A stretch of 20,255 nt of DNA from an uncultured Anaerolineales bacterium. GTDB lineage: Bacteria > Chloroflexota > Anaerolineae > Anaerolineales > Villigracilaceae. The stretch spans positions 1-20,255 of the forward strand of contig CALFXA010000010.1 in the NCBI GenBank assembly GCA_937928015.1, written 5' to 3'. The translations under genes and the position numbers were made by a program. This document shows positions 6,395 to 13,894 of the stretch, piece by piece. Under the pieces are notes generated by a model. It did no database searches. It was not told the origin of the DNA and saw nothing but the letters and a program-made list of their open reading frames with translations. The first letter of the stretch is position 1. Every line of letters begins with the position of its first letter.

Positions 6395-7642
6395 TTATCC
6401 CCACTTCAGGATGGCCGCGCCTGCCGCCACGCGCAGCACGCCAAAGACAATCAGCGCGGCGCCGATGCCGATCCCATCCGCGATGGCGGGACCCGCCAAC
6501 GAGCCGAACAGCACCGACGCATTGAGCACTATGTTGTACCAGGCCAGGTGTGCGGGACGGTCGTGGTCGGGGATGTTTTCGAGCAGGTAATTGGCGTATG
6601 CGCCGCCGACCAGCGCCCACACAAATCCGCCCAGCAGCGAGTAGCCGTAGAAGTGCCATACTTGACTCGAGAGTGCCATCAGGATGGGATAGAGCGCCAT
6701 GCCTATCACGCCGTAGGCTGTCACGGTCTTGTGCCCCAGCCGTTGGACGATGTGCCGCAACTGCATCGAGCCGAGCAGCATGGCCAGGTAGAACAGAGCC
6801 GTGCCGATACCAATGTGGTCGTCGCTGAGGTGCAGATCCTTGACCATGTAGATCGAGAATAACGGGATGGCCAGATACTGCGTGATGTGGAATCCCAGCA
6901 GTACCAGCAACGGACGGCGATAATCTGTCTTCCAGATCTCCAATCGCAAAGCGGAGAGCCAGTCTCGGCGGGGCGAAGCGGCCGACGAAACGGAATCAGG
7001 CGCAGGGGCGGAGGGTTGATCCGCTTGCAGGGGGCGGATGAAATATAGGTGGACGGTGCTCATCACCGCACCGAAGAATCCAATTGCAAAGACCACCTGG
7101 TATCCAGTCGGGAAGGGCAGGTGATTGAGCAAATATCCGCTCAACACGGAGGAGAGCATGAACATGATCGAGAGCACCACGTTGCGCATGCCCGCCACGT
7201 GGGCGCGGTATTGCTGGGGCACCGACGCGGCAAACAGCGCGTTGAAGCCCACGGCAACGCCCGTCAGCGGGATGCCCATCAGCAGCGCGATCAGAACCAA
7301 CGCCCAGATTTGCCCCTGTGCGCCGAACAGCCACGGGAGCGGAATCCACAGCGCGAAGCCGATGCGGTAGATCGCCGCCGTCCAGAAGACGGCCTTGCCG
7401 ACCGCGCGCTGTTCGAGCCAGCGTCCCGCCGGGATGGCCAGGAACAGGCTGACCACCGCACCGACCGATCCCAATAACCCGATCTGGAACGCCGTAGCCC
7501 CCAGGCGCGCGGCGTACACGTTGAGAAAGTTGACCGACGACCCGCTCAGCAGGCCGAACCAGCCGATGTCGAAGTATAGATGGATGAAATTGGCGCGATA
7601 TTGCGGCGGGACGTCGGATTGGCGGAAGAGTTTGTTGAGCAT
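6395..7642 (-). CDS. Major facilitator superfamily (MFS) transporter
   Basis: A 415-residue, strongly hydrophobic inner-membrane protein with about twelve membrane segments in two halves split by a polar loop (near residues 205-225, rich in Ala, Ser and Pro). The first half has an MFS-like loop after helix 2 (AIPAGRWLEQRAVGK), matching the GxxxDRxGRR-type motif A only loosely. The end of the second half (SLAGPAIADGIGIGAALIVFGVLRV) also fits the superfamily. The substrate cannot be told from sequence. It is divergent from the aminotransferase with only 23 bases between the starts, so the two are probably co-regulated. No Shine-Dalgarno sequence is seen; a TATAAT lies nine bases upstream. Confidence 0.85.
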   Translation of the reverse strand: MLNKLFRQSDVPPQYRANFIHLYFDIGWFGLLSGSSVNFLNVYAARLGATAFQIGLLGSVGAVVSLFLAIPAGRWLEQRAVGKAVFWTAAIYRIGFALWIPLPWLFGAQGQIWALVLIALLMGIPLTGVAVGFNALFAASVPQQYRAHVAGMRNVVLSIMFMLSSVLSGYLLNHLPFPTGYQVVFAIGFFGAVMSTVHLYFIRPLQADQPSAPAPDSVSSAASPRRDWLSALRLEIWKTDYRRPLLVLLGFHITQYLAIPLFSIYMVKDLHLSDDHIGIGTALFYLAMLLGSMQLRHIVQRLGHKTVTAYGVIGMALYPILMALSSQVWHFYGYSLLGGFVWALVGGAYANYLLENIPDHDRPAHLAWYNIVLNASVLFGSLAGPAIADGIGIGAALIVFGVLRVAAGAAILKWG

Positions 7643-7651
7643 AGCGGGACG

Positions 7652-7659
7652 ATTATAAT
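7652..7659. promoter_or_regulatory. Palindromic -10 element shared by two divergent genes
   Basis: ATTATAAT is its own reverse complement, so TATAAT can be read on both strands: 7654-7659 (plus) and 7657-7652 (minus). It lies six bases before the plus start (7666) and nine bases before the minus start (7642). With start sites about seven bases downstream, both mRNAs would be nearly leaderless. Confidence 0.6.
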
Positions 7660-7665
7660 GCCGCC

Positions 7666-8811
7666 ATGCCTTCCCTTCGCTCCCAATTCCTGCTCGACCC
7701 CACCGTCACCTTCCTCAATCACGGCTCCTTCGGGGCCACGCCCAAACCCGTCTTCCGCGAGTATCAGCGCTGGCAGCGCGAACTGGAGCGCCAGCCCGTG
7801 GAGTTCTTGGGCCGTCGTTACAACGGCTTGATGAAGTCCGCCCGTGCCGCCCTGGCCGACTATCTCGGCACACAGGCCGATAACGTGGTCTTCGCCCAAA
7901 ACGTGACCATCGCCCTCAACATCGTGGCCCGCTCGCTTGACCTCGGCCCGGGCGACGAGGTCCTCGCCAGCGACCACGAGTATGGCGCACTCGACCGCAC
8001 CTGGCGTTTCCTTTCCAGGGAGCGCGGTTTCGCTTACATCAACCAGTCCATCCCTACGCCGCTCACCACCGCCGCGGATTTCGAGGCCGCTTTCTGGCGC
8101 GGCGTCACCCCGCGCACGCGCGTCATCTTTCTCAGTCACATCACCAGCCCCACCGCGCTGGTCTTCCCCGTTGAACGCATTGTCCGCCGTGCGCGAGAGG
8201 CGGGTATCCTCACTGTGATGGACGGTGCCCACGCCCCGGGCCAGCTTCCGCTTGCGCTCGATTCGCTGGGCGCCGATTTCTATGGCGGAAACCTGCATAA
8301 GTGGCTGTGCGCCCCCAAGGGCGCGGGATTTCTGTATGCCCGCCCCGATGTCCAGCCTCTGCTCGAACCGCTGGTCGTCTCCTGGGGCTACGAATCCGAA
8401 ACGCCGAGCGGTTCGCTTTTTGTGGATCATAACGAATGGTGGGGTACGCGCGACGTCTCTGCTTTCCTGACTGTCCCCGCTGCCATCGAGTTTCAGCGTC
8501 AGCATCGTTGGGATGAGGTGTGGGCGTCCTGCCACGAGCTGGCGGCGGACTCCCAGCGGCGACTCTGCGCCCAGACGGGACTCGCCCCCCTGCATACCGA
8601 CGCCGAGGTCTGGTTCCGTCAAATGTTTGCCGCCCCGCTCCCAGCGGATACCGACATCGCCGCGCTCAAGACGCGTCTGTACGAGGAGTTCCGCATCGAA
8701 GTCCCGTTGATCGAATGGAACGGAAACAAGCTGATCCGCGTCTCTATTCAAGCCTACAACTCTCGCCGCGATGTGGATCGCCTGTTGCGCGCCCTGGAAA
8801 TCTGCCTGTGA
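7666..8811 (+). CDS. Class V aminotransferase, isopenicillin-N epimerase-like
   Basis: A 381-residue PLP enzyme. It starts with the epimerase-type FLNHGSFG (residues 16-23), continues with NVTIALNIVARSL, and has the PLP-binding core: D186 and H189 in MDGAHAPGQ, and the Schiff-base lysine K212 in GNLHKWLCAPKGAGFLY. This layout is that of CefD-like members of aminotransferase class V, which include epimerases, desulfurases and lyases; the real substrate is open, and being called an epimerase does not imply beta-lactam synthesis. Length is usual for the family. It is transcribed away from an MFS transporter across 23 bases, which could mean the transporter moves its substrate or product (inference). 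The ATG has no ribosome site and sits just after a TATAAT. Confidence 0.88.
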   Translation: MPSLRSQFLLDPTVTFLNHGSFGATPKPVFREYQRWQRELERQPVEFLGRRYNGLMKSARAALADYLGTQADNVVFAQNVTIALNIVARSLDLGPGDEVLASDHEYGALDRTWRFLSRERGFAYINQSIPTPLTTAADFEAAFWRGVTPRTRVIFLSHITSPTALVFPVERIVRRAREAGILTVMDGAHAPGQLPLALDSLGADFYGGNLHKWLCAPKGAGFLYARPDVQPLLEPLVVSWGYESETPSGSLFVDHNEWWGTRDVSAFLTVPAAIEFQRQHRWDEVWASCHELAADSQRRLCAQTGLAPLHTDAEVWFRQMFAAPLPADTDIAALKTRLYEEFRIEVPLIEWNGNKLIRVSIQAYNSRRDVDRLLRALEICL

Positions 8812-8841
8812 CCTTTTGATGCGAATGTGCAACATAGGTAT

Positions 8842-8878
8842 GTCATTGCGAGGAGCGCCAGCGGTGAAGCAATCTCCG
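8842..8878 (+). repeat. Dispersed intergenic repeat, copy 1 (GTCATTGCGAGGAGCG type)
   Basis: GTCATTGCGAGGAGCG, a short variable middle, then GAAGCAATCTCC. The same elements occur in the same orientation at 10717-10780. This family of CATTGCGAGGAGCGAAGCGACGAAGCAATCTC repeats is widespread in several bacterial phyla including Chloroflexota. This copy seems to lack the right half of the palindrome. Confidence 0.75.
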
Positions 8879-8889
8879 AAATGCAAAAC

Positions 8890-8917
8890 CTGACTTAACG
8901 GCATTCAAGGTTATACT
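8890..8917 (+). promoter_or_regulatory. Putative promoter of the lipoprotein/CAP gene pair
   Basis: CTGACT (8890-8895) and TATACT (8912-8917) with a 16-base spacer. It lies between the repeat and the lipoprotein start at 8968, giving a leader of about 45 bases. Confidence 0.45.
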
Positions 8918-8967
8918 TCTCATCCCGTCCTTAAAACAATCCGCTTTCAATGTTCCCGGAGGTTTGA

Positions 8968-9666
8968 ATGAAACTGCTTCGACCCTTGTCCCTGCTGGCT
9001 GCCTTGGCCCTGCTGCTTTCCGCTTGTGGACCGCAAGCCACGCCCACCAGCTCCGCCGACCCGTTCCTGACGGAGGGCGTCAATACCATCGTGGCTTCCT
9101 ATTTCGGCACGCAAACCGCCGTCGCCCCTGTGCCGACCGTCCCGCCGCCCGCCACGAATACACCCCCCCCGTCCGCCACCTTCCCACCTGTGCCGACCCA
9201 GCCGCTCGTCACACCGACCTACACGTTCGTCTATTACACGCTCACGGCCACGCCCTATACTGTCACGCCCACGGGCACCTTCTACACCGCCACCACCAAC
9301 GCGGATACGTTGGCTTATGGTTGCAAGAATCTGCTTCTCATCGCCGATGTGACCTATCCCAGCGGCACAGAGGTCAAGCCTGGACAGAATTTCACCAAGA
9401 CCTGGAAGGTGGCCAACAACGGCACCTGTCAATGGGAATATGTCTTTGCGCTCACCCAGACAGGCGGCACCAACTTCGACGCGCCGAGCAAACGACTGGG
9501 GAAGGTCGTGGCCGTCAACGACTGGACCGAGATCTCTGTCAACCTGGATGCCCCTAACAAGGAAGGCACCTATACCGCCTACTGGCGCATGTCCGATGGC
9601 GACGGTCATCTGTTTGGTTCCACATTGGGCGTCACCATCAAAGTCAGCAAGAGCGCCTACCCGTAG
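8968..9666 (+). CDS. Lipoprotein with Thr/Pro-rich linker and NBR1-type Ig-like domain
   Basis: A 232-residue surface lipoprotein. The signal peptide ends in a lipobox LSAC with C20 as the lipid attachment residue. Residues 50-110 are a low-complexity linker of Thr and Pro (for example TNTPPPSATFPPVPT). Residues 122-227 form an Ig-like domain with the TWKVANNGTCQW signature of the NBR1-Ig family, followed by YTAYWRMSDGDG; in bacteria this domain is usually extracellular and is thought to bind ligands or other proteins. C119 and C154 might form a disulfide. A strong GGAGG precedes the ATG. The CAP-LysM gene starts 26 bases after the stop, so they are probably one operon. Confidence 0.88.
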   Translation: MKLLRPLSLLAALALLLSACGPQATPTSSADPFLTEGVNTIVASYFGTQTAVAPVPTVPPPATNTPPPSATFPPVPTQPLVTPTYTFVYYTLTATPYTVTPTGTFYTATTNADTLAYGCKNLLLIADVTYPSGTEVKPGQNFTKTWKVANNGTCQWEYVFALTQTGGTNFDAPSKRLGKVVAVNDWTEISVNLDAPNKEGTYTAYWRMSDGDGHLFGSTLGVTIKVSKSAYP

Positions 9667-9692
9667 CCTGACGTCTTCGGATTTGGAGGACC

Positions 9693-10715
9693 ATGCGAAA
9701 CCATTGGGTCGCCGCCTTGTTGGGATTGTCCCTGCTGGCTTGGATACTTGGTTCGTGGGGAACCGCATCCGCGGCCCCGCGGCGTGAGCCGACCCCATCC
9801 GAGCTGATCGCCGAGGTCAACAGCCTGCGTCTTGCCAATGGGTTGAACGCGCTCAATACGCATCCCATCCTGATGCAGGTAGCCCAAAGCCAGGCCGATT
9901 CATTGCTGGCTACTGAAGGCGCGGCGGGACACAACCGTCCCAACGGTATGACCTTTACCCAGCAACTACTCCTGTTGGGATATCCGCTCTCGGGCGATCT
10001 TTCGTTGGGCGGATACCGCTCCGAGAACTTCGTCTTCGGGTACGGCATGGCCGCCCACGACGCCATCGTCGCCTGGCAAGGAGACGATCCGCACGCCAAC
10101 ACCATGCTCTCGCCCAATCGCAGCGACATCGGTGCGGGCGTCTCGGTCGGCAGCGACGGCACGGTCTATTTCGTGATCGACACCGCCCTGCAAACCACCA
10201 GCGGACTTCCGCAAGAGGAAGCCAGCCAGTATCTGCCTGGCGGCAGCGGCACGGCCCTCAACCCCGAGGATGCGCTCAGTCAGTACATCGTGCCCATCGT
10301 GGTTGCCACGGCTCGTCCCGACGGCGAGGTGTATCACAAGGTCCAGTATGGGCAGACATTGTGGGGCATTGCCATTGCCTATCACACCAAGATCGACGAA
10401 ATCCGCCGCCTGAACAATCTGCGCAGTGACACGGTCTATCCCAATCAGTTGTTGCTGGTGATGCACGCTGCGACGCCGCCTCCGCCCTCCACGCAGACGG
10501 CGGCTCCCGCCGCGACAAAATCGATTCACGACGTGGTCCTGCCGCCGCCTGGCGTGGCTCCCACCCAGACGCTCCCCGCCACGCCCGTCGCATCCCCCGC
10601 GGATGCCCCTTCCCCGAGCGGACCTTCGCTCGGTATGGTTGTTCTCATCCTGGCGCTGTTGATCGTGGTCGGCGGCGGAACCGCCGCCTGGTTTATCCGC
10701 GAGCCTGCGAAGTGA
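9693..10715 (+). CDS. CAP-domain protein with LysM and C-terminal membrane anchor
   Basis: A 340-residue exported protein. Order: signal peptide (1-28, ending ASA); CAP/SCP domain (about 35-170) with the usual H80 (AGHNRP), E111 (SENF) and H134 (HANTML); LysM domain (about 214-257, YHKVQYGQTLWGIA ... RRLNNLRSDTVYPNQLLLV), which binds peptidoglycan sugars; a Pro/Ala/Thr linker; one membrane helix (about 313-333) and a short cytoplasmic tail. It is therefore likely held in the membrane and bound to the wall. What CAP proteins do in bacteria is mostly unknown. A strong GGAGG precedes the start. A dispersed repeat begins one base after the stop codon. Confidence 0.9.
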   Translation: MRNHWVAALLGLSLLAWILGSWGTASAAPRREPTPSELIAEVNSLRLANGLNALNTHPILMQVAQSQADSLLATEGAAGHNRPNGMTFTQQLLLLGYPLSGDLSLGGYRSENFVFGYGMAAHDAIVAWQGDDPHANTMLSPNRSDIGAGVSVGSDGTVYFVIDTALQTTSGLPQEEASQYLPGGSGTALNPEDALSQYIVPIVVATARPDGEVYHKVQYGQTLWGIAIAYHTKIDEIRRLNNLRSDTVYPNQLLLVMHAATPPPPSTQTAAPAATKSIHDVVLPPPGVAPTQTLPATPVASPADAPSPSGPSLGMVVLILALLIVVGGGTAAWFIREPAK

Positions 10716-10716
10716 C

Positions 10717-10780
10717 GTCATTGCGAGAAGGAGCGTAGCGACGACGAAGCAATCTCCCTTTTCGGGGATTGTGCAATGAC
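10717..10780 (+). repeat. Dispersed palindromic repeat, copy 2 (GTCATTGCGAG type)
   Basis: It opens with GTCATTGC (10717-10724) and closes with GCAATGAC (10773-10780), an exact inverted repeat. Inside, GAAGCAATCTCCC and GGGGATTGTGC pair in part around TTTTC. It starts one base after the CAP-LysM stop codon and ends 13 bases before the TATAAT that serves the next operon. Same orientation as copy 1. No open reading frame inside, so if mobile it moved with outside help. Confidence 0.8.
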
Positions 10781-10793
10781 ATAGGGAGGAAGG

Positions 10794-10799
10794 TATAAT
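10794..10799 (+). promoter_or_regulatory. -10 element of the patatin operon
   Basis: TATAAT at 10794-10799. The best -35 candidate, TTGTGC (10769-10774), lies in the right arm of the repeat at a long 19-base spacing. Expected start near 10806, giving a leader of about 50 bases that contains a hairpin. Confidence 0.55.
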
Positions 10800-10810
10800 C
10801 TCTCTGACCA

Positions 10811-10831
10811 GCGCCGTCTAACAGACGGCGC
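10811..10831 (+). promoter_or_regulatory. Perfect hairpin in the patatin leader
   Basis: GCGCCGTCT, loop AAC, AGACGGCGC: a perfect 9-bp stem just downstream of the -10 and 23 bases before the ATG. No T-run follows, so it is not a terminator. It may stabilise the leader RNA or be an operator; it does not match a riboswitch I know. Confidence 0.55.
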
Positions 10832-10854
10832 AACTCTTGAATGGAAGTGAACGA

Positions 10855-11733
10855 ATGGATATTTCTGTCGCATTGGGCGGCGGCGGCGCCAAGGGAAATT
10901 CCCACATCGGTGTGCTGCGCCGCCTCGAAAAAGAAGGTTATCAAATCCGCGCCATTGCGGGCACCAGCTTCGGCGGTATCGTCGCGGCGTTGTATGCGTC
11001 GGGATACACTCCCGCCCAGATCGAAGATCTGTTCCTCAAGGTGGATCAGACCAAACTCTATGGACGCCGTCCGAACGAAGGCCCCGCCCTGTTGGGCTTG
11101 ATGGGCGTCAGTCTGTGGCTGGATGAAGTCCTCGGCGACCGCACCTTTGCCGACCTCAAGATTCCCTGCGCCGTCACGGCCGTGGACTTGAATTGCGGCT
11201 GCGAGGTGATTCTCTCCGAGGGTTCCGTCAAGGATGCGATCTTGTCCACCATCGCCTTGCCTGGCATCTTCCCGACCTTTGAGATGAACGGCTGGCGTCT
11301 GGTGGACGGCGGCGTACTGGACCCTGTGCCTGTCTCCGTGGCGCGCACGCTGGCCCCCAACCTGCCTGTGGTGGCGGTGGCGCTCACGGCCCCCATCGGT
11401 GAGCCTGCCCGTCCCTGGGGTATGCCCATGCCCAGCATCGTCCCGCGCGTGATCGTGGACCGTATCAACCGCCTCAACGTGGCCCAGGCCATGGACGTCT
11501 TCATGCGCTCGCTCGACATCGGCAACCGCGCCATGGCCGAATATCGCCTGGCTGTGGACAAGCCCGAAGTGCTGGTGCGCCCCGCCGTATCGCACATCGA
11601 ATTGCTCGACCGCGTGGACCCGCGCGAGGTGGCTCAACTGGGCGAGAACGCGCTCGAAGCCGTCCTGCCCGACCTGAAACGCGCCGTCAGTTGGCCTGTC
11701 CGCCTGGGCCGCTGGATGGGGGTCAAGGCATGA
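10855..11733 (+). CDS. Patatin-like phospholipase
   Basis: A 292-residue serine lipid acyl hydrolase of the RssA/YchK type. Near the N-terminus is the oxyanion loop GGGGAKG (residues 8-14), then the nucleophile elbow GTSFG with S38, and the catalytic D151 in VDGGVLDPVP. The usual GAAHIG after the oxyanion loop is GNSHIG. There is no signal peptide, so it should act in the cytoplasm or on the inner membrane face. I start at ATG 10855, preceded by GGAAGTGA; an upstream in-frame TTG (10837) would add six residues and is less likely. The stop overlaps the next gene's start (ATGA), so it is the first gene of a coupled three-gene operon with a small membrane protein and an alpha/beta hydrolase. Confidence 0.93.
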   Translation: MDISVALGGGGAKGNSHIGVLRRLEKEGYQIRAIAGTSFGGIVAALYASGYTPAQIEDLFLKVDQTKLYGRRPNEGPALLGLMGVSLWLDEVLGDRTFADLKIPCAVTAVDLNCGCEVILSEGSVKDAILSTIALPGIFPTFEMNGWRLVDGGVLDPVPVSVARTLAPNLPVVAVALTAPIGEPARPWGMPMPSIVPRVIVDRINRLNVAQAMDVFMRSLDIGNRAMAEYRLAVDKPEVLVRPAVSHIELLDRVDPREVAQLGENALEAVLPDLKRAVSWPVRLGRWMGVKA

Positions 11734-11957
11734 AACGCGACCTGCGCGATTACGCCCGCAAGACCGAAGTCCGCCTGGGGCTCGGGGCGATCATCCTCTT
11801 CCTGGTGGTGGGCATGGGCCTGATCTGGCTCATCTACGGCACGGGAGCCGCCTCGCTGGGCATGTTGTGCATGGGCGCGGGACTGGCCACCGTGGTGCTT
11901 ATCTACCTTGTCTTCCTCGGAATCGAGTTGATCCTGAAGAATGCCCGCCCCAAGTGA
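11730..11957 (+). CDS. Small membrane protein with two transmembrane helices
   Basis: A 75-residue protein that I cannot assign to a family. A charged N-terminus (MKRDLRDYARKTEVR) is followed by two hydrophobic helices (about 16-38 and 44-67) and a basic end, so both termini should face the cytoplasm. The ATG overlaps the patatin stop as ATGA and its own end overlaps the next start by 17 bases, so it is translated as the middle gene of a tight operon. It might anchor or assist one of the neighbouring hydrolases, but this is inference from position only. Longer in-frame starts inside patatin are less likely. Confidence 0.7.
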   Translation: MKRDLRDYARKTEVRLGLGAIILFLVVGMGLIWLIYGTGAASLGMLCMGAGLATVVLIYLVFLGIELILKNARPK

Positions 11958-12600
11958 TTCCCAGTTGATCGAATTTCACGGCTGGACCCTGCGCCTGCGT
12001 CCCGCCACCGAGCCGTCTCCGCGCCTGATGCTGATGCTGCACGGCTGGACGGGCGACGAAAACTCGATGTGGGTCTTCGGCCGTGACCTGTCGCCGCAGA
12101 CCTGGCTGCTGGCGCCACGTGCGCCACACGCCGCCCACCCAAGCGGATATTCCTGGCGGCCCTACGTCGAGGACTCGCATGGCCGTCCGAGCGCCGAGAT
12201 GATGCGTCCCTCCGCCGACGTGCTAATCCGTCTGGTGGACGAATACGTCGCCTCTGCCGGTATCGACGCCGCGCAGTTCGACGTGATGGGCTTCAGTCAG
12301 GGCGCGGCCATGACCAATCTGCTGGCCATGCTCTATCCGCAACGCGTCCGCAGGGCGGGAGTGCTGGCGGGCTTCGTCCCCAGCGGAGTGGAGGCCCTCG
12401 TGGAGAAGCGGCCGCTCGAAGCGAAGCCATTCTTCGTCGCGCACGGCACGCAGGACGAACTCGTCCCCATCGAGCGCGCGCGGGACTCCATCCGCCTGCT
12501 CGAAGAGGCGGGCGCGCAGATCACCTATTGCGAGGCCGAGGTCGGCCATAAGGTCAGCGCGGATTGTATGCGGGCGCTGAAGAGATTCTTCCAAGAGTAG
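11941..12600 (+). CDS. Alpha/beta hydrolase, phospholipase/carboxylesterase (YpfH-like) family
   Basis: A 219-residue cytoplasmic serine esterase. The oxyanion region is LMLHGWTGDENSM (31-43), the nucleophile elbow GFSQG carries S119, the acid is D172 in HGTQDELVP and the base is H203 in EVGHKVSADC. This is the arrangement of the Abhydrolase_2 family (carboxylesterases and lysophospholipases). Length matches the family. The start overlaps the previous gene by 17 bases. Coming after a patatin phospholipase, it could remove the second acyl chain from the lysolipid made by that enzyme; this is an inference from the operon. The physiological ester is unknown. Confidence 0.88.
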   Translation: MPAPSDSQLIEFHGWTLRLRPATEPSPRLMLMLHGWTGDENSMWVFGRDLSPQTWLLAPRAPHAAHPSGYSWRPYVEDSHGRPSAEMMRPSADVLIRLVDEYVASAGIDAAQFDVMGFSQGAAMTNLLAMLYPQRVRRAGVLAGFVPSGVEALVEKRPLEAKPFFVAHGTQDELVPIERARDSIRLLEEAGAQITYCEAEVGHKVSADCMRALKRFFQE

Positions 12601-12610
12601 AGTTGGAGTC

Positions 12611-12630
12611 TAGAAGTGAGCTTCTGGACA
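12611..12630. other. Short imperfect hairpin after the hydrolase operon
   Basis: TCTAGAAG and CTTCTGGA pair (8 bp with one G-T) around TGAG, soon after the stop at 12600. No T-run follows, so it would at best be a weak or Rho-assisted end. The remaining gap to 12655 shows nothing else. Confidence 0.35.
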
Positions 12631-12655
12631 AGATTGGCCCCATTTCATCTGGGCG

Positions 12656-12684
12656 TTGACGCTCATTTTGTTTACGGGTATCCT
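12656..12684 (+). promoter_or_regulatory. Promoter of the L,D-transpeptidase gene
   Basis: TTGACG (12656-12661), 17-base spacer, TATCCT (12679-12684). It has the same -35 sequence as the tRNA promoter. Expected start is about 20 bases before the ATG at 12713. Confidence 0.65.
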
Positions 12685-12712
12685 TGACGAAATTTTGCAT
12701 GAAGGAAAAAGA

Positions 12713-13867
12713 ATGAGACGACCTGTTTCCCGTCGTGACTTTCTCAAACTCGCGGGTCTGAGCCTGGGCGCGATGGCGCTCACCCCAGCCGACATCAAAT
12801 TCCTGGATCGGTTGAACGCTCCCAAGCGCCTGCCACAATTCCCGGCCAGCGCAATCATCGGCCGCGTGACCGACAGCGACGTGGACCTGCGCAGCCGTCC
12901 CACCAACGACCCGGGCCTGAATACCTCCGTTGCCAAGCTGCCCGCCGACACCCTGCTCGAATGGAATCGGGAGGTGGTCGGCAATGTGGTCTTCGGCCTG
13001 TCCAACCAACGTTACGTGGAGACGCCGCAGGGCTACGTCTATGGCTCGGTGCTTCAGCCCACCCGCAATCTGCCCAATACGCCCATCACGTCCATGCCGC
13101 CTGGCGTGCCCGGCTTCTGGGCCGAGGTCACGGTGCCGTACATCGACCTGGCGCACGAAGGGGCGGTGGCCTCGCCCTGGCTTCAGGACATGCAGAAGTA
13201 CAACTTCCAGCCGCGCCTGTATTACGGGCAGGTGGTGTGGATCGACCAGGTCCGCACGTCCAACGGATTCCCTGAATACCGCTGGACCGAAGGGGCCAAC
13301 GGTCACGGTTATGGATACGGCGACTACGGCGAATTCTTCTGGGCCGACGGCGCGGGACTCAAGATCCTCACCGATGCCGACGTGGCCCCCATCAGCCCCG
13401 ACATTGACCCGAACGCCAAGACCATCTCGGTGAACCTAGACTACCAGACCCTGTCCTGTTACGAAGGTACCAACGAGGTGTTCTTCTGTCAGATTTCCAG
13501 CGGCAAGCGGTATGACCCCCTGACGGGCCTCGTGACGGATGCCTTCGCCACGCCCTCGGGTACCCTGATGACCTATTGGAAGATCATCTCCAAAAACATG
13601 ACGGCAGGCAGCGAGGCCTCGGGCTATTCCACGCCTGCGGTGCCGTGGTGTACGTTCATTGCCACAGGCGGAGTCGCCATCCACGGCGCATTCTGGCACA
13701 ACGCCTTCGGCGAGCGCCGCTCGCATGGCTGCATCAACGTCTCACCTGAAAACGCCAAGTGGATCTTCCGCTGGACGACCCCGTATGTGTCCCTGGCTGC
13801 CAGCGAGGAGCGCCGCAGCCTGCCCGATCACGGCACGGTGATCAACTCGAAAGAGACCGTCGTCTAA
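12713..13867 (+). CDS. Tat-exported L,D-transpeptidase with SH3-like domain
   Basis: A 384-residue wall enzyme that probably forms 3-3 peptidoglycan cross-links or attaches proteins to the wall. The N-terminus is a textbook Tat signal: SRRDFLKLAG followed by a hydrophobic stretch. Residues about 47-110 look like a bacterial SH3 domain (IGRVTDSDVDLRSRPTNDPG). The YkuD catalytic domain (about 240-370) starts at VNLDYQTLSCYEG and holds H338 and the nucleophile C340 in RSHGCINVSPENAKWIFRW. I start at 12713 because AAGGAAAA precedes this ATG and the Tat motif follows; the in-frame ATG at 12656 overlaps the promoter. It is a diverged relative of the remnant near 611-940. The ccdA gene starts 27 bases after the stop, so read-through is likely. 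Confidence 0.93.
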   Translation: MRRPVSRRDFLKLAGLSLGAMALTPADIKFLDRLNAPKRLPQFPASAIIGRVTDSDVDLRSRPTNDPGLNTSVAKLPADTLLEWNREVVGNVVFGLSNQRYVETPQGYVYGSVLQPTRNLPNTPITSMPPGVPGFWAEVTVPYIDLAHEGAVASPWLQDMQKYNFQPRLYYGQVVWIDQVRTSNGFPEYRWTEGANGHGYGYGDYGEFFWADGAGLKILTDADVAPISPDIDPNAKTISVNLDYQTLSCYEGTNEVFFCQISSGKRYDPLTGLVTDAFATPSGTLMTYWKIISKNMTAGSEASGYSTPAVPWCTFIATGGVAIHGAFWHNAFGERRSHGCINVSPENAKWIFRWTTPYVSLAASEERRSLPDHGTVINSKETVV

Positions 13868-13894
13868 CTCCAACCTCAAAGAGAGTACCCCTTC

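Noticed and set aside
7546..8904. A 452-codon open frame on the minus strand opposite the aminotransferase
   Set aside because: The plus strand carries a complete class V aminotransferase with all PLP residues; the minus frame is Gly/Ala/Arg-rich with no family pattern, as expected from a GC-rich shadow.
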